From NCBI GenBank assembly GCA_020248265.1, contig JADCHX010000005.1, positions 62,001-126,000 of the forward strand: a stretch of 64,000 bases of DNA. Reading direction: 5' to 3'. The number at the start of each line of letters is the position of its first letter. The stretch's first letter is position 1. The translations under genes were made by a program, and so were the position numbers. A model generated the notes under the pieces. That model made no database searches. It was given only the letters and a program-made list of their open reading frames with translations, and had not been told where the DNA came from. The stretch is from Rhodocyclaceae bacterium. GTDB lineage: Bacteria; Pseudomonadota; Gammaproteobacteria; Burkholderiales; CAIKXV01. Shown here in pieces: positions 18,251-26,650 of this stretch.

Positions 18251-19090
18251 ATGGATGCACTGACCCGCGCCGCGCGCGAATCAACCGATTTCCCCTCGAT
18301 ACAGGCCCTGCACGCCGGTAACGGCGCCGGGCGCGGCGGCACAAGGGTCCGCGCAGGCAACGACGCCGGGCGCCAGCGCGGCGAACTCCAGTTGCAGGTG
18401 GCGCGGCTGCTGCGCGTCGCGCTGATGACCGGGCAGTTCGTACCCGGCCAGACGCTGTCCCTGCGTCAACTGGCGCACAAGCTCGGGACCAGCCCGATGC
18501 CGGTGCGCGGCGTGCTGGGCCAGATGATCGCCTCCGGCGTGCTCGAAACACAGCCGAACGGCTCGGTGGCCGTCGCACGCATGACGAGAGCCAGGTTTAC
18601 CGAGCTCACCCGTGTACGCAAGGCGCTCGAAGGCATGGCAGCCGAGATGGCCTGCCGCAATGCCACCCCGAAACTGGTCGCCGCACTCGAGAAGATCAAT
18701 GCTCGCCTGCATCGCGCCATCGCGAGCCGCGACATTCTCGCCTGCCTGCGGCTGAACCAGGCGTTCCACTTCACCCTGTATTCCGCCTCGGCCTCCGAGA
18801 TCCTGCCCAGCCTGATCGAATCGCTCTGGCTGCGCGCAGGCCCGTTCATGTACTTTTCGCTGACCGCGCCTGCCACCCCCTGGGATGCCACGGGGCACCA
18901 GACCGTGATCGACTGCCTGCGCAAGGGCAATGCGCGAGGCACCCGGGTAGCCATCGAACGCGACATCGCTGGCTCGGCCACCTACCTGCTCAAGCACGCC
19001 GGCGCATTGCGCAACGAGATCGGCACCGGAGCTGACCCTGCCGCAGGCGGCAGGAACCCGCTCCCTCGCAAGCGCGCGGCGCGGCGCTGA
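18251..19090 (+). CDS. GntR-family regulator with FCD domain
   Basis: 279 residues from ATG 18251. Residues about 1-45 are a poorly conserved tail. A GntR winged helix follows (about 46-105, with LSLRQLAHKLGTSPMPVRGVLGQM and ASGVLETQPNGSVAVA). An all-helical FCD effector domain (about 115-255) has an N-x3-H pair in LNQAFHF and a later His in GHQTVIDCL that may hold metal or ligand. FCD regulators usually repress and are released by a carboxylate. It is divergent from the DpaA-like operon and probably binds the GTGATCAC elements in this gap and elsewhere in the island (inference). GTG 18242 is another possible start. Confidence 0.85.
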   Translation: MDALTRAARESTDFPSIQALHAGNGAGRGGTRVRAGNDAGRQRGELQLQVARLLRVALMTGQFVPGQTLSLRQLAHKLGTSPMPVRGVLGQMIASGVLETQPNGSVAVARMTRARFTELTRVRKALEGMAAEMACRNATPKLVAALEKINARLHRAIASRDILACLRLNQAFHFTLYSASASEILPSLIESLWLRAGPFMYFSLTAPATPWDATGHQTVIDCLRKGNARGTRVAIERDIAGSATYLLKHAGALRNEIGTGADPAAGGRNPLPRKRAARR

Positions 19091-19110
19091 CTGGCCGGCA
19101 GGCGGTGTCG

Positions 19111-21438
19111 ATGCGCAAGCTCGTCGGCCAGCCGCTGCGGCGGCGGGAAGACCTGCGCCTGCTGACCGGGCAGGGCCGGTTCGTCGACGATTTCAAGTGC
19201 GCCGGCCTGCACCATGCGGTGGTGGTGCGCAGCCCGGTGGCAGCCGGCCGCATCCGCAGCATGGACAAGTCTGCCGCGCTGGCCGCGCCTGGCGTGGTGG
19301 CCGTGCTCGACGCTGCGGACTTCTCCGCCTGCACCCGGCCGATCCCGCTGCGGGGAGGCATCCTGCCCGGGCTGCTCGACTACCTGCAACCGGTGATCGC
19401 ACGCGACCGCGTCTGCTATGTCGGCGAGCCGGTCGCACTGGTGGTTGCCACGTCGAGGGCACTGGCGGAAGACGCGGCCGAAATGCTGTATCCCGACATC
19501 GAGGCGACCGAGCCGATCGTCACCTTCGACGCGGCGCGCGCGGGACGCATCCTCGTGCACCCGGCTTCAGGCCGAAACGTGGCCGAACGCTGGCAGAGCC
19601 GGCGCGGCGACGCCGCGGCGGCCTTCGCGCGCGCCGCCTACACGCGGCGTGAATCCTTCAGGTGCCATCGCCATTCCTCGGTGCCGCTCGAGACGCGCGG
19701 CCTGGTCGCGCGCTGGGACGCTGCGCGCGCGCACCTCGAGGTACTCGGCGCCGCGAAGGTGCCGCACTTCAACCGCGACGTGCTGGCCGGCATGCTCGGG
19801 CTCGAGCCGTCGCAGGTCGACCTCGTCGAGCTCGACGTCGGCGGCAGCTTCGGCGCGCGCGGCGAGTTCTACCCCGAAGACCTGCTCATTCCGGCTGCGG
19901 CCCGGATCACCGGGCTGCCGATCAAGTGGATCGAGGACCGACGCGAGAACCTGCTGGCGATGAACCACGCACGCGAGATGGAATGCGAGCTAGAGATCGC
20001 GGCAGATGCCGATGGCCGCATCCTCGGCCTGCGCGGCCGGCTGGTCGCCGACATGGGCGCCTATGTGCGCACCACCGGCGTGATCGCGGCCGCCAAGGCC
20101 GGCAACTTCCTGCCGGGTCCGTACGACATCCCCGACTACGCCTGCGACATCGAGGCAGTGGTCACCAACCGCACACCAACGGGTACCTACCGCGGCCCGG
20201 GTCGCTACGAGGCGAACTTCTTCCGCGAGCGCCTGATCGACCTGATGGCGCACGACCTGGGCATCGATGCCGCCGAAGTACGCCGACGCAACCTGGTGCG
20301 CCGCGAACAGATGCCCTACCCGATCGGAAGCCTGGTGCCCTACGAAGGTCCGGCCAGCTACGACAGCGGCGACTATCCGGCCGCGCTGGCGCGTGCGCTC
20401 GACGAGATCGGCCATGCCGCGCTGGCAGCGCAGCGCGGCCGGCTGGTTGATGGCCGCTACCACGGCATCGGCATCGGCTGCTTCGTCGACAGCACCGGCC
20501 CCGGCCCGGCCGAGTACGCCCGCATCCGGGTGCGCAGGCCGGATGCGATCGACGTGTTCACCGGCTGTTCCTCGAGCGGCCAGGGCCACCAGACGACCTT
20601 CGCGCAGATCGCAGCGGACGTACTCGGCCTGCCGTTCGAAGCCGTACAGGTGCAGGCCTGCTCGACGCTCGGCACGAAGCGCGGTGGCGGCACCTTCCAT
20701 GGCCGGGGTATCGTGATGGGCGGCAATGCAGTGCGCACCGCGGCCGAGGCGTTGCGCAGCGCATGGATCGCGCTGGCCGCCGCGCGCAGCGGCCTGGCGG
20801 CCGCCACGCTGGCATGCGAGGGCGGCGTGGTGCGCGCGACCGGCCCGGACGGCAGCGCCGGACCGGTGCTGCTCGACCTGCCGATGCTTTGCAGCGAAGC
20901 CGCGGCTGGCGACCCATCGGCCCTGTCGGCCCTGGAAGCGGACATGGTGTACGAGAGTCGCGGCTGCACCTTCGAATACGGTACCCAGGTCGCGCATGTG
21001 GCGGTCGATGTCGAGACCGCACAGATCGAAGTACTGCGCCTGCTGACCGTCGAGGACTGCGGCAATCCCGTCAACCCGATGATCGTGCATGGCCAGGTGA
21101 TCGGCGCATCGGTGCAGGGCCTTTCAGGCACCCTGCTCGAAGAGTTCGTCTACGACCGCGACGGCCAGATGCTGTCGGGCACCTTCGCCGACTACCTGAT
21201 AGCCACCGCCACCGAGTTTCCGCGCGTCGATGCGATCAGCGTGAACCTCGCTCCCTCGTCGCACAACGCCCTCGGCCTTAAAGGCGTCGGCGAAGGCGGC
21301 ACCGAGGGCGTCGGCGCGGCAGTCGCCAACGCGGTAGCCGACGCGCTGCGCGACTTCGACCTGGCACTGACCGAGTTGCCGCTCAGCCCCGACCGGCTGG
21401 CGCGTGCACTGCGAGAAAGTCGACGATCGCGCGGTTGA
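19111..21438 (+). CDS. molybdenum hydroxylase large subunit (CoxL-like), copy 2
   Basis: 775-residue catalytic subunit closely similar in plan to copy 1 at 10197: GGSFGARGEFYPED, TYRGPGRYEANFFRERL (about 358), SGQGHQTTFAQIAADV and LKGVGEGGTEGVGAAVANAV (catalytic Glu near 727). The same non-CO active-site loop is present. There is no coxM or coxS beside it, so it must borrow those subunits from 8798-10200 or elsewhere, giving a second substrate specificity (inference). ATG 19111 is preferred because AGGCGG lies five bases upstream; GTG 19105 is possible. Its 3' end overlaps the convergent hydrolase gene by 56 bases. It follows the GntR gene by 20 bases. Confidence 0.9.
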   Translation: MRKLVGQPLRRREDLRLLTGQGRFVDDFKCAGLHHAVVVRSPVAAGRIRSMDKSAALAAPGVVAVLDAADFSACTRPIPLRGGILPGLLDYLQPVIARDRVCYVGEPVALVVATSRALAEDAAEMLYPDIEATEPIVTFDAARAGRILVHPASGRNVAERWQSRRGDAAAAFARAAYTRRESFRCHRHSSVPLETRGLVARWDAARAHLEVLGAAKVPHFNRDVLAGMLGLEPSQVDLVELDVGGSFGARGEFYPEDLLIPAAARITGLPIKWIEDRRENLLAMNHAREMECELEIAADADGRILGLRGRLVADMGAYVRTTGVIAAAKAGNFLPGPYDIPDYACDIEAVVTNRTPTGTYRGPGRYEANFFRERLIDLMAHDLGIDAAEVRRRNLVRREQMPYPIGSLVPYEGPASYDSGDYPAALARALDEIGHAALAAQRGRLVDGRYHGIGIGCFVDSTGPGPAEYARIRVRRPDAIDVFTGCSSSGQGHQTTFAQIAADVLGLPFEAVQVQACSTLGTKRGGGTFHGRGIVMGGNAVRTAAEALRSAWIALAAARSGLAAATLACEGGVVRATGPDGSAGPVLLDLPMLCSEAAAGDPSALSALEADMVYESRGCTFEYGTQVAHVAVDVETAQIEVLRLLTVEDCGNPVNPMIVHGQVIGASVQGLSGTLLEEFVYDRDGQMLSGTFADYLIATATEFPRVDAISVNLAPSSHNALGLKGVGEGGTEGVGAAVANAVADALRDFDLALTELPLSPDRLARALRESRRSRG

Positions 21439-22195
21439 ACAACGCGGGCTGTTCGACGTTCGACAGGTGCGATGCGTCCGGGATGATCACGAGCTGCGAG
21501 CCGGGCAGGTTGCGGTGGATCTCGCGCGCCATCTCCGGCGGCGTCCCGTGGTCCTGGTCGCCGACCATCACCAGCACCGGGCAGGTGATCTCATGCAGGC
21601 GATGCGCGAGGTCGACCCGCGCGATGGCCGCGCAGCAGCCGGCGAAGCCGTCCGGGGGCGTGGCCAGGATGTCGGCTCCGATACGGGCCATCACGTCGGG
21701 CCGGGCAGCCCGGAACGGGGCGGTAAACCAGCGTGCCAGCGTGCTCTCGAGCAGCGCCTGCATACCCTGCGTCTGCGCGATGTGGATGCGTTCGCCCCAC
21801 ATCTCGAGTGCATTGGGCGGACGCTTGCTGGTCGTGTCGGCGAGCACGAGGCTCTCGAACACGCCCGGGTGAGCGAGCGCATAGGTCTCGCCGATCATGC
21901 CGCCCATCGACAGGCCGATCCAGTGCGTGCGCCGGATTCCGAGATGCGCGAACAGGCCGTGCACATCCTCGGCGAGCTCATCGAGCGTGTACGGACCGGG
22001 CGGCGCGCTCGACTGGCCATGGCCGCGGGTATCGAAGCGCAGCACTCGAAAGCGTGCCGCCAGCATGTCCATCTGGTCGTCCCACATCGTGACGTTGCAG
22101 CCGAGCGAATGCGACAGCGTGAGCCATGGGCCGGTGCCGCCGGTCCGGTCGTCGATGACGTAGTGAATGTCGATGCCGTTGGTTCGAACCTTCAT
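21383..22195 (-). CDS. alpha/beta hydrolase, 3-oxoadipate enol-lactonase-like
   Basis: 270-residue hydrolase. Key segments are the HSLG oxyanion region (about 29-32), FDTRGHGQSSAPPGPYTLDELAEDV cut here to its family sense, the nucleophile elbow GLSMGG (Ser96), the acid in VGDQDHGTPP and the His in DASHLSNVEQP. This order and spacing is that of PcaD-type enol-lactonases of the beta-ketoadipate pathway. It is divergent, with a 55-base gap, from the carboxymuconolactone-decarboxylase-like gene, its natural partner in protocatechuate breakdown. Its tail overlaps the end of the second coxL on the other strand. Confidence 0.85.
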   Translation of the reverse strand: MKVRTNGIDIHYVIDDRTGGTGPWLTLSHSLGCNVTMWDDQMDMLAARFRVLRFDTRGHGQSSAPPGPYTLDELAEDVHGLFAHLGIRRTHWIGLSMGGMIGETYALAHPGVFESLVLADTTSKRPPNALEMWGERIHIAQTQGMQALLESTLARWFTAPFRAARPDVMARIGADILATPPDGFAGCCAAIARVDLAHRLHEITCPVLVMVGDQDHGTPPEMAREIHRNLPGSQLVIIPDASHLSNVEQPALFNRAIVDFLAVHAPAGRG

Positions 22196-22250
22196 CGTGC
22201 GCTCCTGACGTAAGATGGAATGATCTCACGGGGGATGAAGGAGAAAGAAG

Positions 22251-22838
22251 ATGGCATACGATCCGCACGTCCGGCCAGCCGAACGCCTGCCGCGCATACC
22301 GCAGGAACAGTGGAGCGACGATCAGCGCAAGGTCGCAGCGGATATCGCTGCGGGCCCCCGCGGAGAACTGCGCGGGCCTTTCATCGCGCTGCTGCGCAGC
22401 CCCGGTGTCGCCGGCCCGATGCAGGAACTCGGCGAGTACCTGCGCTACCGCTCGCCGCTCGACCGCCGGCTGGCCGAGATGGCCACGCTGATGGCCGCGC
22501 GCCACTGGACGCAGCAGTACGAGTGGAACTCGCACTACCAGCATGCGATGAAGGCCGGGCTGTCGCCGGACCTCGCGCAGGCGATCGCAGAAGGCCGTCG
22601 ACCGCCGTCGATGGCGAAGGACGAGACCCTGCTCTACGACATGCTGACCGAGGCGCTGCAGAACAAGTGCGTGAGCGACGTCACCTACGACGCAGCGAAG
22701 GCGTTCTTCGGCGAACAGCAGTTGATCGACCTGGTCATCATCGCCGGCTACTACGCGATGCTGGCCATGCTGTTGAATGTCGCGCGCGCAGCGCTGCCGG
22801 AGGGACGGCAGCCCCAGTTGCCGCCGTTCCCGTACTGA
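22251..22838 (+). CDS. carboxymuconolactone decarboxylase family protein
   Basis: 195 residues, all-helical, of the CMD/AhpD family. The core motif region reads AARHWTQQYEWNSHYQHAMKAGL. It has the E-x3-H of true carboxymuconolactone decarboxylases and no CxxC, so it is not an AhpD-type peroxidase. PcaC-like enzymes decarboxylate gamma-carboxymuconolactone to the enol-lactone, which a PcaD-like enzyme then opens; a PcaD-like gene is divergent next door. ATG 22251 has AAGGAG eight bases upstream. The protein is longer than PcaC (about 130), so substrate may differ. Confidence 0.8.
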   Translation: MAYDPHVRPAERLPRIPQEQWSDDQRKVAADIAAGPRGELRGPFIALLRSPGVAGPMQELGEYLRYRSPLDRRLAEMATLMAARHWTQQYEWNSHYQHAMKAGLSPDLAQAIAEGRRPPSMAKDETLLYDMLTEALQNKCVSDVTYDAAKAFFGEQQLIDLVIIAGYYAMLAMLLNVARAALPEGRQPQLPPFPY

Positions 22839-22848
22839 TCGCACGAAC

Positions 22849-22880
22849 CGGGCAGCCGTCCTGCAGGGACGGCAAGCCCG
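22849..22880. terminator. bidirectional hairpin between convergent genes
   Basis: GCCGTCC (22855-22861) pairs with GGACGGC (22867-22873) around TGCAG. After a small bulge, CGGGC (22849-22853) pairs with GCCCG (22876-22880). It sits in the 52-base gap between two convergent stop codons. Confidence 0.6.
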
Positions 22881-22890
22881 GCCGCTCGGC

Positions 22891-24024
22891 TCAGCTCACG
22901 AGCTGCAGCGTATCGGTGTTCGCGTAGTCGGACAGCAGCTCGCAGCCGTCCGCGGTGACGCGGATCATGTCCTTCAGCTGCATGCCGTAGCCATGGCCGG
23001 TGCGGTAGCACAGCGGCTCGATGCTGAACACCATGTCGGCCTCGATCACCTGGTCGGTGTCCCGCCCGATGATCGGGTTATTGCCGAGGTAGGGCTCTTC
23101 ATGCAGGTGGAGGCCGATGCCGTGGCCGACGAAAGAAATCGGCGCGAGGTCCAGCTCGGTGAGCTTGCGGATGAACGCGCCGTAGACTTCGCGGCAGCTA
23201 ACTCCGGGCCTGATCATGTCGAGCAGCTGGTACTTGCATTCGACCAGGTGCTTCCAGATGCGTTCGGCGTGCGGCGGCGCCTCGCCGACCACCGCGGTGC
23301 GGCACACCCCGGCCTGGTAGCCGCCGATCACCGAGAAGATCTCGACCCGGCAGACATCGCGAGCCACCAGCCTGCGCTCGGTCGGACCGACGTTGGGCAA
23401 CTGGCTGCGCTCGCCGGTGGCGACGATCATCAGCTTGAACTGCTCTGCACCCAGCGCATAGATGTTGCGCGTGAGCGCTGCGGCGATGTCCATCTCGCTG
23501 TCGCCAGGATGCACCGAGGACAATGCATCGGTGATCGCCTGGTCGGCGATGCGCGACAGGCGGCGCATCAGCGCGATCTCGTCGGCCGTCTTCGACTGGC
23601 GCAGCAGCGCGAGCATCGCTTCGCAGGGTTCGAAGCGGGCGCCCGGCATCGCACGCACCAGCGCGGCGAAGTCCCCGGCCGGCAGGTAGTCCATCTCGAT
23701 GCCGACCTTGCCCGAAGCGAGGCCGAACTCGCCCAGCGACTGCGACAGCGCCTGCATCGGCGAATCGGTGAACTCGGCCCAGATCCGCACCGGCATGTCG
23801 GGCGCACGATTGCGCACCGTCGTCTCTTCCATGTCGACGGCGACGAGCGCGTTGCGACCGTCGGCCGTCACGATGCTCATCGCATGCCGGTGGCGCATCA
23901 GCGGCTGCGACGGCACCACGAAACCGTTCAGCCAGCCGAAGTTCTCCGGCGACACGGTGACCACGGCGTCCAGCCCGGCCGTCTTCATTGCGGCGACCAG
24001 CCGCTCGACGATTTCAGCTCTCAA
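22891..24024 (-). CDS. M24-fold protein (creatinase/Xaa-Pro peptidase-like) without metal ligands
   Basis: 377 residues: an N-terminal creatinase_N domain (about 1-135) and a pita-bread C-terminal domain (about 145-375). Metallo-peptidases of this fold need Asp, Asp, His, Glu and Glu. Here the two Asp positions are Glu228 (CRVEIFSVIGG) and Gly239 (GYQAGVCRT). His301 (GHGIGLHLHEEPY) and Glu336 (SIEPL) remain, and the last Glu is replaced within LKDMIRV. Loss of metal ligands with the His kept is the pattern of creatinase, a C-N hydrolase. Hydrolysis of an amide or ureide is therefore a possibility (inference). The start is TTG 24024, supported by GAGG seven bases upstream. It follows the cycloisomerase by 19 bases. 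Confidence 0.8.
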   Translation of the reverse strand: MRAEIVERLVAAMKTAGLDAVVTVSPENFGWLNGFVVPSQPLMRHRHAMSIVTADGRNALVAVDMEETTVRNRAPDMPVRIWAEFTDSPMQALSQSLGEFGLASGKVGIEMDYLPAGDFAALVRAMPGARFEPCEAMLALLRQSKTADEIALMRRLSRIADQAITDALSSVHPGDSEMDIAAALTRNIYALGAEQFKLMIVATGERSQLPNVGPTERRLVARDVCRVEIFSVIGGYQAGVCRTAVVGEAPPHAERIWKHLVECKYQLLDMIRPGVSCREVYGAFIRKLTELDLAPISFVGHGIGLHLHEEPYLGNNPIIGRDTDQVIEADMVFSIEPLCYRTGHGYGMQLKDMIRVTADGCELLSDYANTDTLQLVS

Positions 24025-24043
24025 GTTCTGTCCTCAACGTTCT

Positions 24044-25204
24044 CTATTCACGGACGAGGTATTTCTCGACCTTGGCCAGGTCGACGTCGATGCCCATGCC
24101 CACGCCGGTCGGCACCTCGATGGCACCGTCGACAAGGCGCATCGGCTCGGCCAGCAGGTCGTCCTTGTAGTAGATGCCGCCGACCTGGCCATGCTGCGCC
24201 TCGGCCGGGGTGGACACCGGCACCACGCACGACAGCGTGACCGCCGGAGCGGCGGCGGCCAGGTGGATGTTGGCGAGGTTGCCCACGCCGGTCTCGACCG
24301 AGCCGTTGACGTTGCAGAGGATACCTGCCGCGCGGCAGACCGCAGAGACCTCCATCGCGCGATAAAGCCCGCCCGGCTTGGTGGTGTAGATCGAGACGAT
24401 CTGCACCGCACCCTGCGCGATGATCTGCACGACATCGTGCGCGTTCCAGGCGCTCTCGTCGGCCATCACCGGCGTGTCGATCGCGCGGGCGACCTGGGAG
24501 ATGCGCTCGATGCCCATCACCGGCTGCTCGGCGTACTTGAGCCCGTAGGCCTCCATCGCGCGCAGCGTGCGGATCGCCTCGCCCGGGGACGCATAACCCT
24601 CGTTTGCATCGACGCACAGTTCGACGTCGGGCCCGACCGCCGCGCGGATGACCCGGACGATCTCGATGTCGCGCTTCGGGTCGACGCCGACCTTGATCTT
24701 GATGGTGCGGATGCCTTCCTCGGCGACCTTCGCGACTTCGCGCTCCGCCTCCTCGATGCCGATCAGGCCGATCGAGTGGGTAACCGGGACGCGCATGCGC
24801 GAAGCGCCCCCGAGCAGCGCATGAACGGGCACCCCGAGCCGGCGCGCGGCCAGGTCGTATGCCGCGAACTCGACAGAGGCCTTGGCGTATGGATACCCCT
24901 TCACCACGGCATCCATCCGCTGGTGCAGGGCCGCGAAGTTGCCCGGATCCATGCCCTTCACCGCCGGCGCCAGGTAGCGATCGATCACCAGCGCGACGAT
25001 CGAAGACGACTCGCCGAAGTAGCGGCCGAACTCGCCCCCCCAGTCCTTCAGTGCGGGAGCCTCGCCCCAGCCAACGGCACCGTCCTCGTCGGTCATGCGG
25101 GTAAGGACGTAGCGCCCGATCGGTTCAGTCAGCCCCGTCCATTTGTGCTCGCGCCGCGTCGGCAACTGCACGAGCATGGTTTCCACCGATACGATCCTGC
25201 TCAT
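24044..25204 (-). CDS. enolase-superfamily cycloisomerase (mandelate racemase/muconate lactonizing type)
   Basis: 386 residues. The capping domain spans about 1-125 and the (beta/alpha)-barrel follows. Catalytic and Mg ligands are visible: Lys169/Lys171 (TIKIKVG), Asp199 (CVDANEG), Glu226 (YAEQPV), Asp249/Glu250 (MADES) and a Lys in IYTTKPGG. The KxK motif places it in the muconate-lactonizing subgroup (cycloisomerases, dipeptide epimerases, succinylbenzoate synthases). ATG 25204 follows a purine-rich GGGGCGGGG; the in-frame extension further upstream would run through the operator region. It leads a two-gene minus operon with the M24 protein. Confidence 0.88.
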   Translation of the reverse strand: MSRIVSVETMLVQLPTRREHKWTGLTEPIGRYVLTRMTDEDGAVGWGEAPALKDWGGEFGRYFGESSSIVALVIDRYLAPAVKGMDPGNFAALHQRMDAVVKGYPYAKASVEFAAYDLAARRLGVPVHALLGGASRMRVPVTHSIGLIGIEEAEREVAKVAEEGIRTIKIKVGVDPKRDIEIVRVIRAAVGPDVELCVDANEGYASPGEAIRTLRAMEAYGLKYAEQPVMGIERISQVARAIDTPVMADESAWNAHDVVQIIAQGAVQIVSIYTTKPGGLYRAMEVSAVCRAAGILCNVNGSVETGVGNLANIHLAAAAPAVTLSCVVPVSTPAEAQHGQVGGIYYKDDLLAEPMRLVDGAIEVPTGVGMGIDVDLAKVEKYLVRE

Positions 25205-25270
25205 CCCCGCCCCTGCATGTCTCTGCCATGGCTGCCCGGCTGCCCGATACATGGCCTCCGATGCAGCCTG

Positions 25271-25310
25271 TGTGATCAAGAAGGTTGACCGTGATCACAG
25301 CAGGTGTCAA
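25271..25310 (-). promoter_or_regulatory. cycloisomerase promoter with operator in the spacer
   Basis: On the minus strand a perfect TTGACA (25305-25310) lies 17 bases from CAACCT (25282-25287). The palindrome GTGATCAC (25291-25298) occupies the spacer, and the half-matching TGTGATCA lies just downstream (25271-25278). GTGATCACAGCAGG here is identical over 14 bases to the element at 18103-18116. Confidence 0.6.
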
Positions 25311-25332
25311 GCCGACGCGGTGCCCGCCCGCT

Positions 25333-26379
25333 TCACTCGGGCTGGATGCCCGCCTTGCGGATCAGCTTGCCGAACTCGACCAGTTCGTTGCGGATGGTGG
25401 CGGCGTACTGCTCCGGCGTGTCGCCGATGGTCTCGTAGCCGAGCGAGTCGAAGCGCGCGCGGATCTCTGGCGTCTTCAGCGTGTTGATGACCGCCCCGTG
25501 CAGTCGGGTGACGATCTCCTTCGGCAGGTTGGCCGGCCCCATCAGACCGAAGCGCCCTTCCAGCGGCGTGATCTTGAAGCCCGACTCGATCACCGTGGGT
25601 ACGTCCGGCACGGCCGCGACGCGCTTCGCGCCGAATCCGGCCAGCATGCGCAGGCGTCCGTCTTTCGCCATGCTGATCACCGGCCCCAGGTCGGCGATCA
25701 TCATGTCGATCTCGCCCGCGACCACCCCGGCCAGCGCCGGGCCGGTTCCCTTGTAGGGGACGTGCAGCAGCGCCAGGCCGGTCGCGGCTGCAAGCAGTTC
25801 GCCGCCGATGTGGGAGGTGGCACCAGGGCCGGACGAGCCGTAGCTCAGGAACGACTTCTTGCCCTTGCCCAGGCGCTGCAGGTCAGCCAGGGTCTTGGCC
25901 GGCACGCGCGGATTGATCGCCACGACGTACGGGGTGGTGACGATCGAGGAGATCGGCGTGAAGTCCTTCACCGGGTCGTAGGCGAGCCTCTTGTACAGGT
26001 GCGGCGCGAACACGAAGCTGCTCTGGCTGCCGTAGGTCAGCGTGTAGCCGTCCGGCGCGGCCCGGGCAACGATCTCGGAGCCGATCGTGCCGCCGGCGCC
26101 GCCACGGTTCTCGAGCAGGATCGGCTGGCCGAGCAGTTCGCTCAGCCTGGGGCTGACCCCGCGCGCGACGATGTCCGCGGGGCCACCCGGGGCGAACGAG
26201 ACGATCATCCGGATGGGCTTGTTCGGGTAGTTGCTCGCGGATTGTGCATTCGCTGCGCCCGGCGCCCCGAAAAGGAGCACAGACGCGCACGCGGCAACGG
26301 CAGGGGCCGACTGACGGAAGGACAGTTGCAGCGTCTGGCGATAAGGGGCAACGGAAGGGGCAACGAGTTTCGAAGGCAT
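25333..26379 (-). CDS. Bug/TctC-family periplasmic solute receptor 2
   Basis: 348 residues with a signal peptide of somewhat long n-region (hydrophobic SAPAVAACASVLLFGAPGAA, cleavage near ANAQ). Receptor motifs are NKPIRMIVSFAPGGPADI, LLENRGGAGGTIGSE, APDGYTLTYG, YDPVKDFTPIS and HVPYKGTGPAL. It should bind a carboxylated compound in the periplasm. ATG 26379 is preceded by CAGAG and, further up, AGGAG. It faces away from the Rieske oxygenase across a 271-base gap holding an operator. No membrane transporter genes are nearby. Confidence 0.92.
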   Translation of the reverse strand: MPSKLVAPSVAPYRQTLQLSFRQSAPAVAACASVLLFGAPGAANAQSASNYPNKPIRMIVSFAPGGPADIVARGVSPRLSELLGQPILLENRGGAGGTIGSEIVARAAPDGYTLTYGSQSSFVFAPHLYKRLAYDPVKDFTPISSIVTTPYVVAINPRVPAKTLADLQRLGKGKKSFLSYGSSGPGATSHIGGELLAAATGLALLHVPYKGTGPALAGVVAGEIDMMIADLGPVISMAKDGRLRMLAGFGAKRVAAVPDVPTVIESGFKITPLEGRFGLMGPANLPKEIVTRLHGAVINTLKTPEIRARFDSLGYETIGDTPEQYAATIRNELVEFGKLIRKAGIQPE

Positions 26380-26503
26380 GCTCTGACGACTCCTGTCGAT
26401 GCGGATACGGGAATCCGCCACCGGTGGTGGCAGCGGAAAGGCTGCATCCGTTGAAGCAAGTTTCCTGCCGCACGCATTTATGCGCAAGCCCTGGCGACGC
26501 GCG

Positions 26504-26571
26504 TGTGATCACCATGCAGTTCCGGCGCACGCCGTCATCTGATTGACTGAGGCGCCGACGGTCCATTACCC
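26504..26571 (+). promoter_or_regulatory. regulatory gap before the Rieske oxygenase: operator and possible promoter
   Basis: In the gap 26380-26650 no gene is seen. TGTGATCACC (26504-26513) is another copy of the GTGATCAC palindrome. About 30 bases further, TTGACT (26543-26548) and TTACCC (26566-26571) are 17 bases apart and read toward the Rieske genes. The -10 is weak. Confidence 0.4.
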
Positions 26572-26650
26572 TCCAACGATCGATTCGGCCTGCAGGCCCC
26601 GATGATGCATGCTGCGCCTGCCACGGCCATGCCACGAGAGGAGCGCACGA

